This document shows, in pieces, positions 47,134 to 55,746 of a stretch of DNA of 64,000 nucleotides. Location of the stretch: the NCBI RefSeq assembly GCF_001713475.1, contig NZ_CP016499.1, positions 2,728,001 to 2,792,000 of the forward strand. The letters are read 5' to 3'. Made by a program: the position numbers and the translations under genes. Below the pieces are notes generated by a model. It saw nothing but the letters and a program-made list of their open reading frames with translations. It was not told where the DNA came from and searched no databases. Positions within the stretch are counted from its first letter, which is position 1. The number at the start of each line of letters is the position of its first letter. The stretch comes from Agrobacterium sp. RAC06. GTDB lineage: Bacteria; Pseudomonadota; Alphaproteobacteria; Rhizobiales; Rhizobiaceae.

Positions 47134-48558
47134 ATGACAGTAAAGTTCGGTACGAGCGGCTTGAGAGGGCTTTCGACAGATCTCGTTGGCTCGGTCTCAG
47201 CACTTTATTCAACCGCCTTCGCAAGACACATGCTGGAAAGCGGCGCACTGCAGCCGGGATCGCCTGTCGTGGTCGGAAGCGACTTTCGTCCGTCGAGCCC
47301 GGAAATCTCATCCACGATCATGGCCGCGATGAAGCGCCTTGGCCTTGTTCCGATCGACTGCGGCACCATCCCAACCCCGGCGCTGGCGCTCTACGGCGCC
47401 TCGATCGGGGCGGCCGGGATCATGGTCACCGGCTCCCATATTCCCGCCGACCGCAACGGCATCAAATTCTACCGGCCCGATGGAGAGGTCAACAAGAGCG
47501 ACGAGGAGGCGATCACGCGTCTCGCAGCCGCATTGAAAGACGATGCAGACGCCAACAAGGTCGAGGCCGGCTCCGGAACGGCTGGCGAGGCAGAGGCAAC
47601 GCAGCTCTTCATCGACCGCAATCTCGGCATCCTTGCGCCCGATGCGCTGAAGGGAAAGCGGATCGGCATCTACCAACACAGTTCGGTCGCCCGCGACATG
47701 CTGGTCACGGTGTTTGAGCGTTGCGGAGCAACCGTGTTTCAGCTGGGGCGCTCGGAGCAGTTCATCCCTGTCGATACCGAAGCGGTATCGGCGGACACGG
47801 TCACGCAACTTGCGCATTGGAGCGACGAACTCGCCCTCGACGCGATCATCTCGACGGATGGCGACGGGGACCGGCCGCTGGTGGCCGACGAGCATGGCAG
47901 GCCGCTGCGCGGCGATCTGCTCGGACTGATCGTTTCCCGCTTCCTCAAGGCGAAGGTTGTAGCAACGCCTGTCACATCGAATTCCGGCCTCGAGCAGGAC
48001 GGCGGCTTTGCCGTGCGCCGCACGCGCGTCGGCTCGCCTTTTGTCATTGCTGCCATGGAGGACGCGCTCTCGGCTAGAGAATCCGGCGTGCTCGGCTTTG
48101 AGGCGAATGGCGGCCTGATGCTGGGATCGGATTTCACCATCGGTGAAAAGACCATCGCGGCTCTGCCGACCCGGGACAGCTTCCTACCGGCGCTGGCCGT
48201 GCTCGGAACCGCGGCAGAACGCGGCCTTTCGCTCTCAGAACTGGTTGACGATTTCAATCTCCCGGTGGCGCTTAGCGACCGCCTGGAGAACTACGCAAGT
48301 GAACGCAGCGCCTCGCTCATGGCGCATCTCAGGGCATCGGGAGATCACTTGTCGGCTTTCCTCAGCCCAATCGGTGCCGTCAAAAGCGTCAGCGACATCG
48401 ATGGATTGCGGGCAACGCTGGCCGATGGCCGGGTGATCCACTTTCGGCCCTCTGGCAATGCGCCGGAAATGCGCTGTTATGTCGAGGCCGCCAACAAGGA
48501 AGACGCAGAGGATCTGCTGAAGCAGGGGCTTTCGCTGCTCTCCAGCTGGACGGCCTGA
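47134..48558 (+). CDS. Phosphomannomutase/phosphoglucosamine-mutase family phosphohexomutase
   Basis: A 474-residue alpha-D-phosphohexomutase that isomerises hexose 6- and 1-phosphates. The catalytic serine is in VTGSHIPADRNG near residue 99, the Mg-binding loop is STDGDGDRPL near residue 246, the sugar loop FEANGG near residue 330 and the phosphate-binding loop RPSGNAPEMR near residue 440. It may supply mannose-1-phosphate for surface polysaccharide (NoeK/ManB type), but the substrate is not decided. The start at 47134 has AGGAGG five bases upstream. Confidence 0.88.
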   Translation: MTVKFGTSGLRGLSTDLVGSVSALYSTAFARHMLESGALQPGSPVVVGSDFRPSSPEISSTIMAAMKRLGLVPIDCGTIPTPALALYGASIGAAGIMVTGSHIPADRNGIKFYRPDGEVNKSDEEAITRLAAALKDDADANKVEAGSGTAGEAEATQLFIDRNLGILAPDALKGKRIGIYQHSSVARDMLVTVFERCGATVFQLGRSEQFIPVDTEAVSADTVTQLAHWSDELALDAIISTDGDGDRPLVADEHGRPLRGDLLGLIVSRFLKAKVVATPVTSNSGLEQDGGFAVRRTRVGSPFVIAAMEDALSARESGVLGFEANGGLMLGSDFTIGEKTIAALPTRDSFLPALAVLGTAAERGLSLSELVDDFNLPVALSDRLENYASERSASLMAHLRASGDHLSAFLSPIGAVKSVSDIDGLRATLADGRVIHFRPSGNAPEMRCYVEAANKEDAEDLLKQGLSLLSSWTA

Positions 48559-48610
48559 ACCGAGCTCACCCCCGGGGCGTATTGTTCAGGAGATCAAGCA
48601 AGAGGATATC

Positions 48611-49366
48611 ATGAACAAGATTGCCTGGATTACGGGTTCCAGCACCGGCATTGGCCGGGCGCTCGCCGAACGCCTCCTTCGAGACGGATACCGAATCGCC
48701 GTCAGCGCCCGCAGTGTCGATGCGCTCGCTTCGCTCTCAGCCAGTCATCCCGGCAAGGTCGGCGTCTACCCGCTCGACGTCACCGACCCCGCAGCCGTCA
48801 AGCAGGCATTTGCGGCGATCGAGAGCGAAATGGGCCCGGTCGATCTCGCCGTCTTTGCGGCCGGTTCCTACACCCGCGATTATGCCGAGGACTTTGACAG
48901 CGCGCGGACCCGCCAGATGTTCGAACTCAACGTGCTCGGCACCGCCTCGTGTCTGGAAAGGGTGATGCCGGCGATGATCGCGCGGCGCCGCGGACACATC
49001 GCAGTCGTCGCCTCGGTGTCAGGCTATGTCGGGCTCCCCGGCGCTGCGACCTATGGCGCGACGAAAGCCGCGCTCAACGTGATGTGCGAAGCGCTCTATC
49101 CCGAGCTCGAGCGTCATGGCGTGAAGATGACCATCATCAACCCGGGTTTCGTCGACACACCGCTGACCAAGAAGAACGACTTCCCGATGCCCTTCCTGGT
49201 CTCCTCGGAAGAGGCCGCCGACACGATCGCCAAGGGTCTGGCCAAGGGCAAGTTCGAGATCATCTTCCCCTGGAAGATGGCACTCGCGATCCGTTTCCTG
49301 CACGCCCTGCCCCACGCGCTACGCTTTGCGTTGACGCGCAAGATGCTCCGGCCGAAGGGCTCTTGA
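48611..49366 (+). CDS. Short-chain dehydrogenase/reductase
   Basis: A 251-residue NAD(P)-dependent oxidoreductase. The cofactor motif TGSSTGIGRALAE is at about residues 8-20, NVLGT near 105, and the catalytic YGATKAALN near residue 153 (Tyr-Lys). The C-terminus is basic with a hydrophobic stretch (LHALPHALRFALTRKML), suggesting membrane association. It lies 52 bp after the phosphohexomutase on the same strand and is convergent with the Cfa-like gene. The substrate is unknown; it may act on lipids given the neighbourhood. Confidence 0.85.
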   Translation: MNKIAWITGSSTGIGRALAERLLRDGYRIAVSARSVDALASLSASHPGKVGVYPLDVTDPAAVKQAFAAIESEMGPVDLAVFAAGSYTRDYAEDFDSARTRQMFELNVLGTASCLERVMPAMIARRRGHIAVVASVSGYVGLPGAATYGATKAALNVMCEALYPELERHGVKMTIINPGFVDTPLTKKNDFPMPFLVSSEEAADTIAKGLAKGKFEIIFPWKMALAIRFLHALPHALRFALTRKMLRPKGS

Positions 49367-49402
49367 CCGGAGTACAAACTGCAAATCTGGGAAACCTGAC
49401 GT

Positions 49403-50620
49403 TCAGGCTGGCTTGTCCAGCCTGAACTGCACGACGTCGATGCGACCGAAGCGGAAGCCAACCGCGCAATAGTGCAGGTAGAGACGCCACATGCGGTAGA
49501 AGCGGCGGTCGAAACCGAGAGGCTCGATCTTCTGCCAGTTGGCCGTGAAAGCGCTGTCCCAGGCGATCAGCGTACGGTCGTAATCGCGGCCGAAGCGGAA
49601 GCGATCACCGACCTTCAGGCCTGCACCCTCAGCGTCCCGCTCGAAAACGGTCACCGAGGGCAGCATGCCGCCGGGGAAGATATAGGTCTGGATGAAATCA
49701 GCGCTGCGACGGTAGTAGTCGAAGCGGCTCTCATCGATGGTGATGGTCTGGATCAGCGCCTGCCCGCCTTCGACCAGCAGGTTCTGAATGGCCTTGAAAT
49801 AGACCGGCCAGTTTTCTTCACCCACCGCCTCGAACATCTCGATCGAAACGATCTTGTCGTATTGCCCGCGACAATCGCGGTAGTCCTCGAGCCTGATGTC
49901 GACCCTGTCGGCGAAACCGGCCTTATCGAGCCGCTCGCGGGCGAATTTCGCCTGTTCGGTCGACAGCGTCAGCCCGGTGACCCTGCAGCCGGTCTTGCGG
50001 ATCGCATGTTCGGCAAAGCCGCCCCAACCACAGCCGATTTCCAGGACATGATCCTCAGGACCGATCTTCAGTTCTTCGACGATGCGGGCGTATTTTGCCT
50101 CCTGCGCATCGGCAAGGCTCATGCTGGGTGCGCTGTAGAGCGCGGAGGAATAGGTCATGGTGCGGTCCAGCCACAGGCCGTAGAACGCATTGCCGAGATC
50201 GTAATGATAGGCGATATTTCGCCGGCTACCCTTCTTCGAGTTACGGCGCAGCTTGTGACGCAAGCGGGCGAGCGTCATGAAGATGGATGAGGAGGACAGA
50301 ACTCGCCCGAGCTGCGCTTCGTTGGCCAGCGCCAGTTCGAGCACCGCGCCAATGTCAGGCGAATCCAGATCTCCGTCCATATAGGCCTGGGCAAATCCAA
50401 GGGTCCCGCTGGTCAAGAGGCGAAAGACCGGGCTCGCATTGCGGACACACAATACGGCATTCGGGCCCGGGTTTGCACCGATCGCGACATGTTCACCATA
50501 GCCTTCGAACTGAAGTGTCAGGCGGCCCACGGCGATCCGGTCGGCCCAGCGGCACATCATGCGCTGCCAGAATGTGAGAGAGCTAACCACAGGGTGCATT
50601 TCCTGCTCAGCGTGACTCAT
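49403..50620 (-). CDS. cfa: Cyclopropane-fatty-acid-synthase-like SAM methyltransferase (Cfa/UfaM type)
   Basis: A 405-residue enzyme that transfers a methyl(ene) group from SAM to the double bond of a phospholipid acyl chain. The SAM-binding motif is LEIGCGWGGFAEHA near residue 193, with YDLGNAFYGLWLD near 143 and the EMFEAVGEENWPVYF motif near 264 carrying conserved acidic residues. It is last in a three-gene overlapping operon with DUF1365 and a FAD oxidoreductase, next to rpoE-chrR. In Rhodobacter the comparable gene methylates an unsaturated chain in furan fatty acid synthesis (UfaM). Whether this one makes cyclopropane, methylated or furan chains cannot be told. Confidence 0.88.
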   Translation of the reverse strand: MSHAEQEMHPVVSSLTFWQRMMCRWADRIAVGRLTLQFEGYGEHVAIGANPGPNAVLCVRNASPVFRLLTSGTLGFAQAYMDGDLDSPDIGAVLELALANEAQLGRVLSSSSIFMTLARLRHKLRRNSKKGSRRNIAYHYDLGNAFYGLWLDRTMTYSSALYSAPSMSLADAQEAKYARIVEELKIGPEDHVLEIGCGWGGFAEHAIRKTGCRVTGLTLSTEQAKFARERLDKAGFADRVDIRLEDYRDCRGQYDKIVSIEMFEAVGEENWPVYFKAIQNLLVEGGQALIQTITIDESRFDYYRRSADFIQTYIFPGGMLPSVTVFERDAEGAGLKVGDRFRFGRDYDRTLIAWDSAFTANWQKIEPLGFDRRFYRMWRLYLHYCAVGFRFGRIDVVQFRLDKPA

Positions 50621-51411
50621 GACTTATTCATCCCATTCTGCACGACGATCGTAGACGCTATTCTGGCTGCTGCTGGCTTATGTCGGTAGATGGGTACGCC
50701 CTTCCACCAAAGCTTCAGCGCCTCCCAATGAATGCCCCCCATCACTTTAAGGGTCATCAAAGGATACTTCAGCAACATGTGCAACAAACCTTTGTCTGAC
50801 AAAGGACGGCGCCGGCCGGAAAAAGTTGCAAACAAAAGTGGCCCTTCCGGATCGCTCTCGCCGATATTGATGGTCACATCATCGGTCGGCGGGCTGATAC
50901 GGAAATTGTATTCACAGTTCATGGGCATGAATGGCGAGACATACATCTCCTTTGCGCAACTATGGCGCAGGATGCCGTTCTCTTCAGCCTCGACCGGGAT
51001 CACATAGGTGTGGCGCTCGTTGAAGGTGTTGCAGACCTCGTAGAGGACTGCGGCAAGCTCACCTTCGGCGCGATAGCAGAAAAACACCGTGATCGGATTG
51101 AAGACATAGCCGAAGATCCGGGGATAGCAGAGCATGTGGATCTTTATGCCATCGGCCTCCACGCCGGCCGCGGCCAGGCGCTCGTCAACCCAGGCTCTCA
51201 GTTCGCCGGTGCGGCCATTGCCATGGTCCGCGTCATGCACCGAATAGAGCGCCGCTCTGTTGTAACCGAACAGACGCAGGCCTTCATTCAACTGGTCGAT
51301 CTCATCGAGGTCGACCAGGAGCGAAAACACGCTGTAGCGCAGGCTGTGCTTCTTGGGCCGGCTGCGGGCATGCAGCACATGCCCGGCATAGATTGCGGAG
51401 TTCAACTTCAT
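50617..51411 (-). CDS. DUF1365-family protein
   Basis: A 264-residue protein with SAIYAGHVLHARSRPKKHS near the start, then YPRIFGYVFNPITVFFC near residue 95 and SPFMPMNCEYNFRI near residue 155, all typical of DUF1365. The function is unknown, but the gene is almost always beside a FAD oxidoreductase and a Cfa-like enzyme, suggesting a lipid-modification partner. It overlaps both neighbours by four bases (ATGA), so translation is coupled. The start at 51411 is chosen because it gives that overlap. Confidence 0.88.
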   Translation of the reverse strand: MKLNSAIYAGHVLHARSRPKKHSLRYSVFSLLVDLDEIDQLNEGLRLFGYNRAALYSVHDADHGNGRTGELRAWVDERLAAAGVEADGIKIHMLCYPRIFGYVFNPITVFFCYRAEGELAAVLYEVCNTFNERHTYVIPVEAEENGILRHSCAKEMYVSPFMPMNCEYNFRISPPTDDVTINIGESDPEGPLLFATFSGRRRPLSDKGLLHMLLKYPLMTLKVMGGIHWEALKLWWKGVPIYRHKPAAARIASTIVVQNGMNKS

Positions 51412-52766
51412 TCCGCCGCCTCGAGCTGGCGACCGATGACGATGCGACCCGATTCGTTTTCGACCGACCATGGACGACGGACACCGCCGAGAGCTTCGGC
51501 GACGGCAAGCCCCGCCTGCAGGCCATCCTCATGGAACCCGCTACCGAAATATGCACCGCAGAACCATGTGTTGCGGCGGCCCTGAAGCTGCCAGATACGG
51601 CGCTGGGCGCGAATTGCGGCGACATCGAAGAGCGGGTGTTCATAGTTGAAAGTCTCGATGATCTTGGACGGATCGATCGGACGGCAGGGATTGAGGGTGA
51701 CGAAGAGAGGCGTTGCCGGATCCAGCGACTGCAGCTTGTTCATCCAGTAGGTGACGCAAAGGGTTTCGCTCGAGTCTGCCTGTTTCTCCGCCACATAGTT
51801 CCAGCTGGACCAGACCGACTTTCGCTTCGGCATCAAAGTCTCGTCCGAATGCAGCACGGCGAGATTGGGCGTGTACTGGAAGGACTCGAGGATCTCGATC
51901 TCTTCGCTATCCGCGTCTTCCAGGAGATCGATGCTCTGGTTTGCGTGGGTGGCGAGAACGACGTCATCAAAGACCTCTACGCCACCATGTACATCGGTCA
52001 CCTGAACGCCGGCAATACCTCGGCGGACACCTGTCACGGCCGTGCCGAGGCGCACTTCCCCGCGGAAGTCGGCCAGGATACGGGCCACATATTCGCGGCT
52101 ACCGCCCTTCACCGTGCGCCATTGCGGCCGATCCTTGAGAACCAGCAATCCATGGTTTGCGAAGAAGCGGATGAAGGCATGCAGCGGATAAAGCCGCATC
52201 TCCGACGCCGTGGTCGACCAGATCGCAGCGCCCATCGGCAGGAGATGATCCTCGATGAAGGAAGGCGAATAATCGGCGGATGCGAGGTAGTCGCCAAGCG
52301 ACACGCCTTCGAGTTCACGACGCTCAAGAAGGCCGGGGGCTTCCTTGTAGAAGCGAAGAAGGTCCTTCACCATGCGCCAGAAGCGCGGACGCAGAATGTT
52401 CGACTTCTGCCCCAAGAGCCCCGAGAGCCCCGAACCCGAATATTCGAAGGCGCCACCGCCGAGAGAGGCGGCAAAAGACATGTTCGACGGCAGGGTTGGC
52501 ACATCGAGATGCTCGAAAAGCTTCACCAGATTGGGGTAGTTCCGGTCGTTGTAAACGATAAAACCGGTGTCGACGGGGATGTCTTTCTGGGCGCCGGGGG
52601 CGATCACCGTATTCGAATGGCCGCCCGGCCGGCTCTCGGTTTCGTAAACAACGACATCGGCGCTCTTTGACAGCAGCCAGGCGGATGAGAGGCCCGAAAT
52701 CCCCGATCCGATGACCGCGACCCTGCGTTTACCGCCGGATGCGGCCTTCGTCATACCAGTGTCCAT
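51408..52766 (-). CDS. FAD/NAD(P)-binding oxidoreductase (amine-oxidase/desaturase-like, UfaD type)
   Basis: A 452-residue flavoprotein with the dinucleotide-binding motif VAVIGSGISGLSSAWLL near residue 15 and the following VVVYETESRPGGHSNTV. The C-terminal FAD signature (NTWFCGAYFGSGFHEDGLQA) is near residue 415. The protein resembles 'predicted NAD/FAD-binding protein' COG2907, whose Rhodobacter member acts in furan fatty acid synthesis. It is the first gene of the operon and has an RpoE-like promoter ~45 bp upstream. The product of the reaction is inferred from context only. Confidence 0.87.
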   Translation of the reverse strand: MDTGMTKAASGGKRRVAVIGSGISGLSSAWLLSKSADVVVYETESRPGGHSNTVIAPGAQKDIPVDTGFIVYNDRNYPNLVKLFEHLDVPTLPSNMSFAASLGGGAFEYSGSGLSGLLGQKSNILRPRFWRMVKDLLRFYKEAPGLLERRELEGVSLGDYLASADYSPSFIEDHLLPMGAAIWSTTASEMRLYPLHAFIRFFANHGLLVLKDRPQWRTVKGGSREYVARILADFRGEVRLGTAVTGVRRGIAGVQVTDVHGGVEVFDDVVLATHANQSIDLLEDADSEEIEILESFQYTPNLAVLHSDETLMPKRKSVWSSWNYVAEKQADSSETLCVTYWMNKLQSLDPATPLFVTLNPCRPIDPSKIIETFNYEHPLFDVAAIRAQRRIWQLQGRRNTWFCGAYFGSGFHEDGLQAGLAVAEALGGVRRPWSVENESGRIVIGRQLEAAE

Positions 52767-52808
52767 TTCCCGCCCTTTGCCACATCTTCAATTCAATCTG
52801 TTTGTCGC

Positions 52809-52838
52809 TGATTACGCAAAGCAAATCTCAATGGATTG
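52809..52838 (-). promoter_or_regulatory. RpoE(ECF)-type promoter of the FAD-DUF1365-cfa operon
   Basis: On the minus strand CAATCC (52838-52833) is followed by exactly 18 bases and TAATCA (52814-52809). This resembles the Rhodobacter RpoE consensus TGATCC-N18-TAAG. It lies ~43 bp before the start codon. The facing promoter for rpoE has the same spacing. Confidence 0.5.
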
Positions 52839-52864
52839 ATCGCAGCGAATAAATTCACAGGCAG

Positions 52865-52894
52865 TGATCCGAGCCGAGAACCGCGGCGTAGACC
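52865..52894 (+). promoter_or_regulatory. RpoE(ECF)-type promoter of rpoE-chrR (autoregulation)
   Basis: TGATCC (52865-52870) is a perfect match to the -35 element of the Rhodobacter RpoE consensus, and after exactly 18 bases comes TAGACC at the -10 position. It lies 114 bp before the rpoE start codon. Confidence 0.6.
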
Positions 52895-53007
52895 GCTGCA
52901 TGATGAACGCGATACACATCTCGGCAGATGCGTGCCACAATGACCCCGGGCGAATTGCACCGCAAAAGGTCGTTGCGCCGCTCAAACGAGGGAAAAAAAG
53001 CGTTTCG

Positions 53008-53577
53008 ATGACCGAGTCGGTGGAAGAACTGGACCAGCGTAACTTCTCGCAGCTTTTGGCCGCCGTCGGCCGCGATAGAGACATCGAAGCCTTCGAGACG
53101 ATTTTCAAGTTTTATGGTCCGAAGGTGCGTGCCTATATGGCGAAGCTTGCCCGTGACGGACAGGCGGCCGAAGAGCTGATGCAAGAGACGATGCTTGCGG
53201 TCTGGAACAAGGCCGAGCAGTTCGACCCAACAAGGGGAAATGTCTCAAGCTGGATCTTCACCATCGCCCGTAACCAACGCATCGACGCATTCCGTCGCGA
53301 GAGGCGTCCGACCTTTGACCCGTCTGATCCGGCCTTCGTGCCGGACGACGTACCACCGGCCGATGTCGAATTCGAAGGCAAGCAGGAGGCTGATCGCCTT
53401 CGGCGCGCCATGGAAACCCTACCACCCGAACAGCTCGAACTCCTCAAAATGTCATTCTACAGAGAAGCATCCCACAGCACGATCGCAGCCGAACTCGGAC
53501 TGCCGATGGGGACCGTGAAATCACGTATCCGCCTCGCTTTCGCGAAGCTGCGTGCAGCATTGGAGGAGCGGGCATGA
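53008..53577 (+). CDS. rpoE: ECF sigma factor, RpoE/ChrR (singlet-oxygen) type
   Basis: A 189-residue extracytoplasmic-function sigma factor. Region 2 is seen from AFETIFKFYGPKVRAYM to SSWIFTIARNQRIDAFRRE (residues ~29-95) with the ELMQETMLAVW core; region 4 covers LPPEQLELLKMSFYREASHS and the [22 protein letters not shown]. It overlaps chrR by four bases, as expected for a sigma/anti-sigma pair. In Rhodobacter this sigma responds to singlet oxygen. The start MTESVEELDQ is chosen by homology, since upstream codons are unsupported; no ideal Shine-Dalgarno is seen. Confidence 0.92.
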   Translation: MTESVEELDQRNFSQLLAAVGRDRDIEAFETIFKFYGPKVRAYMAKLARDGQAAEELMQETMLAVWNKAEQFDPTRGNVSSWIFTIARNQRIDAFRRERRPTFDPSDPAFVPDDVPPADVEFEGKQEADRLRRAMETLPPEQLELLKMSFYREASHSTIAAELGLPMGTVKSRIRLAFAKLRAALEERA

Positions 53578-54251
53578 CCCTCCACGTCCAACACCACATC
53601 AGCGACGAGCTTCTGCTCGATTATGCGACCGGAAATCTGGCCGAGGGCTGGAGCATTGCCGTTGCGACACATCTGGCGCTTTGCCCGTCCTGCCGCAACA
53701 GGCTCTCCTTCATGGAGCATACCGGCGGTCAATTGCTCGAGGCGACCGAGGTGACCGCCGAAGAGACGCCAGCGTCAGACAGCTGGTCGTCAATGAAGGC
53801 AAAGCTCAACTCGCAGGGCACGTCGCGGCTCGCCGCGGCAAAGCCGGTTGCCACTCCGACCGATCTTCCGGTTTTGCCTGAGCCGCTGCGCTCCTATCTT
53901 GGCGGCGACGTCGAGGCCTTGAAATGGAAGGCACTCGGCCGCGGCGCCTATCATATCCCGATCAAGACGAGAGATACTGAGAGCCAGGTTCGCCTCTTGA
54001 AGATTCCGGCCGGCAAGCCGGTTCCGGAGCACTCGCATGGCGGCCGCGAATTGACGCTGGTGCTCAAAGGCGCGTTCACTGACGGTGCGACCGTATTCAA
54101 ACGCGGGGACATCGAGGAAGCCGACGAGACGCTGACGCATCAGCCGGTGGCGACACCGGACGAGGATTGCATCTGTCTCGCCGTGACCGACGCACCGCTG
54201 AAGTTCAAGAGCCTTCTGGTCCGCCTGGTTCAGCCGGTTCTTGGAATTTGA
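53574..54251 (+). CDS. chrR: ChrR-type zinc anti-sigma factor with cupin domain
   Basis: A 225-residue anti-sigma factor that holds RpoE inactive until singlet oxygen or other stress. The N-terminal anti-sigma domain has the zinc ligands H7 (or H8), H33, C37 and C40 (HLALCPSCR). The C-terminal cupin domain (about residues 105-195) contains VPEHSHGGRELTLVLKG and the later EADETLTHQPV, which bear metal-binding His/Glu. The start overlaps rpoE. The family assignment is firm. Confidence 0.93.
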   Translation: MTLHVQHHISDELLLDYATGNLAEGWSIAVATHLALCPSCRNRLSFMEHTGGQLLEATEVTAEETPASDSWSSMKAKLNSQGTSRLAAAKPVATPTDLPVLPEPLRSYLGGDVEALKWKALGRGAYHIPIKTRDTESQVRLLKIPAGKPVPEHSHGGRELTLVLKGAFTDGATVFKRGDIEEADETLTHQPVATPDEDCICLAVTDAPLKFKSLLVRLVQPVLGI

Positions 54252-54290
54252 TGGGAGGCCGGGCAGGCGCCCGGTCGAGAGGGAAGACAA

Positions 54291-54692
54291 ATGCCTTACG
54301 TGATCGCCTACATCTCCACGGCCGTTGTTTTCTTCGCCATCGACTATCTCTGGCTGACGCGGATTGCGATCGGTTTTTACCGCGAGCATATCGGCAGCCT
54401 GCTGCTGGCGGCCCCCAACTTTGCTGCCGCCGGGATTTTCTATCTCTTCTACGTGGTCGGACTTGTCTATTTTGCGGTCATGCCGGCCGTGTCCGCCGGA
54501 AGCATCGTCACCGCATTGTTCAACGGGGCGCTCCTTGGACTTCTGGCTTACGGCACCTACGACATGACCAATCTCGCCACGCTGAAGGGCTGGTCGCTGC
54601 AGGTCAGCCTCGTTGACATGGCGTGGGGTGCATTTCTCTCGGCAACCGCTTGCGCTGCAGGTTATCTCGCCGTTTCGCGCTTTACGCAGTGA
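54291..54692 (+). CDS. DUF2177-family membrane protein
   Basis: A 133-residue protein with four hydrophobic segments (about residues 5-22, 38-62, 68-90 and 108-127). The family hallmarks are FAIDYLWLTRIAIGFYREHI near residue 16 and LLAYGTYDMTNLATLKGWS near residue 84. The function is unknown. It lies 39 bp after chrR on the same strand and is probably in the RpoE regulon; DUF2177 genes are often near such stress clusters. Confidence 0.9.
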   Translation: MPYVIAYISTAVVFFAIDYLWLTRIAIGFYREHIGSLLLAAPNFAAAGIFYLFYVVGLVYFAVMPAVSAGSIVTALFNGALLGLLAYGTYDMTNLATLKGWSLQVSLVDMAWGAFLSATACAAGYLAVSRFTQ

Positions 54693-54731
54693 GTGCTGGA
54701 AGGGCGTCTTCGGGCGCCCTATGTTCACGGC

Positions 54732-55745
54732 ATGATCAAGCCGGACCTTCTCCTTCACCCAACGCCGGGCGGGCTTTACTGCCCGCTCGGCGACTTTTAT
54801 GTCGACCCGGTCCGGCCAGTTGACCGGGCGCTGATCACTCATGGACATTCGGATCATGCCCGTTCGGGGCACGCCCATGTGCTCGCCACGCGCCAGACAC
54901 TCGACATCATGGCGATACGCTACGGCGAGGACTTTTGCAGCACCTCACAGAGTGCGACCTTCGGAGAGACGATATCGGTCAACGGCGTGACCGTCCGCTT
55001 TCATCCGGCAGGCCATGTGCTCGGCTCCGCACAAATCGAGATCGAAGCGCAGGGGACCAGGATCGTGGTGTCCGGCGACTACAAGCGTGGCGCCGATCCG
55101 ACTTGCGCCAGCTTCGAGCCGGTGCCCTGCGACGTGTTCATTACCGAAGCAACCTTCGGTCTGCCGGTGTTCCACCACCCCGATCCGCGGCTGGAGATCC
55201 AGAAACTGCTGACCTCTCTGCAGCAATTTCCGGAACGCAGCCACTTGATCGGCGCCTATGCGCTGGGAAAGGCACAGCGGGTGATCTCGCTCATTCGGCG
55301 GGGTGGCTATGAAAAACCGATCTACATTCATGGTTCGATGGCGCGGCTCTGCGACTATTACACCGAACAGGGCGTGGAGCTCGGCGAGCTTCGCCCGGCG
55401 ACGACCGAGGACAAGAAGTCTGGCGCCTTCAAGGGCGCCGTGGTGATCGGTCCGCCCTCCGCCTTCAACGACCGCTGGGCACGGCGCTTCGAGGATCCCC
55501 TCGCGATCTTTGCGTCCGGCTGGATGATGGTGCGGCAGAGGGCGAAACAGCGAGGCGTGGAACTGCCGCTCGTCATCTCCGACCACTGCGACTGGCCGGA
55601 GCTTCTGGACACGATCCGCGAGGTGGGGCCGCAGGAGGTCTGGGTCACCCATGGGCGCGAGGAAGCGCTGGTGCGTTGGTGCGAACTTGAGGGTATCAAG
55701 GCTCGGCCACTGCACCTCGTCGGCTACGAAGACGAGGGAGACTGA
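54732..55745 (+). CDS. Ligase-associated DNA exonuclease (metallo-beta-lactamase fold)
   Basis: A 337-residue nuclease of the beta-CASP/MBL group, related to archaeal/eukaryal RNA 3' processing factors. The metal site is LITHGHSDHARSGH near residue 38, with HPAGHVLGSAQIEIE near 98 and SGDYKRGADPTCASFEPVPC near 115. The product works with a nearby ATP-dependent DNA ligase in end repair. It ends one base before that ligase gene. The start MIKPDLLLHPTPGGLYCP matches the family opening. Confidence 0.9.
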   Translation: MIKPDLLLHPTPGGLYCPLGDFYVDPVRPVDRALITHGHSDHARSGHAHVLATRQTLDIMAIRYGEDFCSTSQSATFGETISVNGVTVRFHPAGHVLGSAQIEIEAQGTRIVVSGDYKRGADPTCASFEPVPCDVFITEATFGLPVFHHPDPRLEIQKLLTSLQQFPERSHLIGAYALGKAQRVISLIRRGGYEKPIYIHGSMARLCDYYTEQGVELGELRPATTEDKKSGAFKGAVVIGPPSAFNDRWARRFEDPLAIFASGWMMVRQRAKQRGVELPLVISDHCDWPELLDTIREVGPQEVWVTHGREEALVRWCELEGIKARPLHLVGYEDEGD

Positions 55746-55746
55746 C

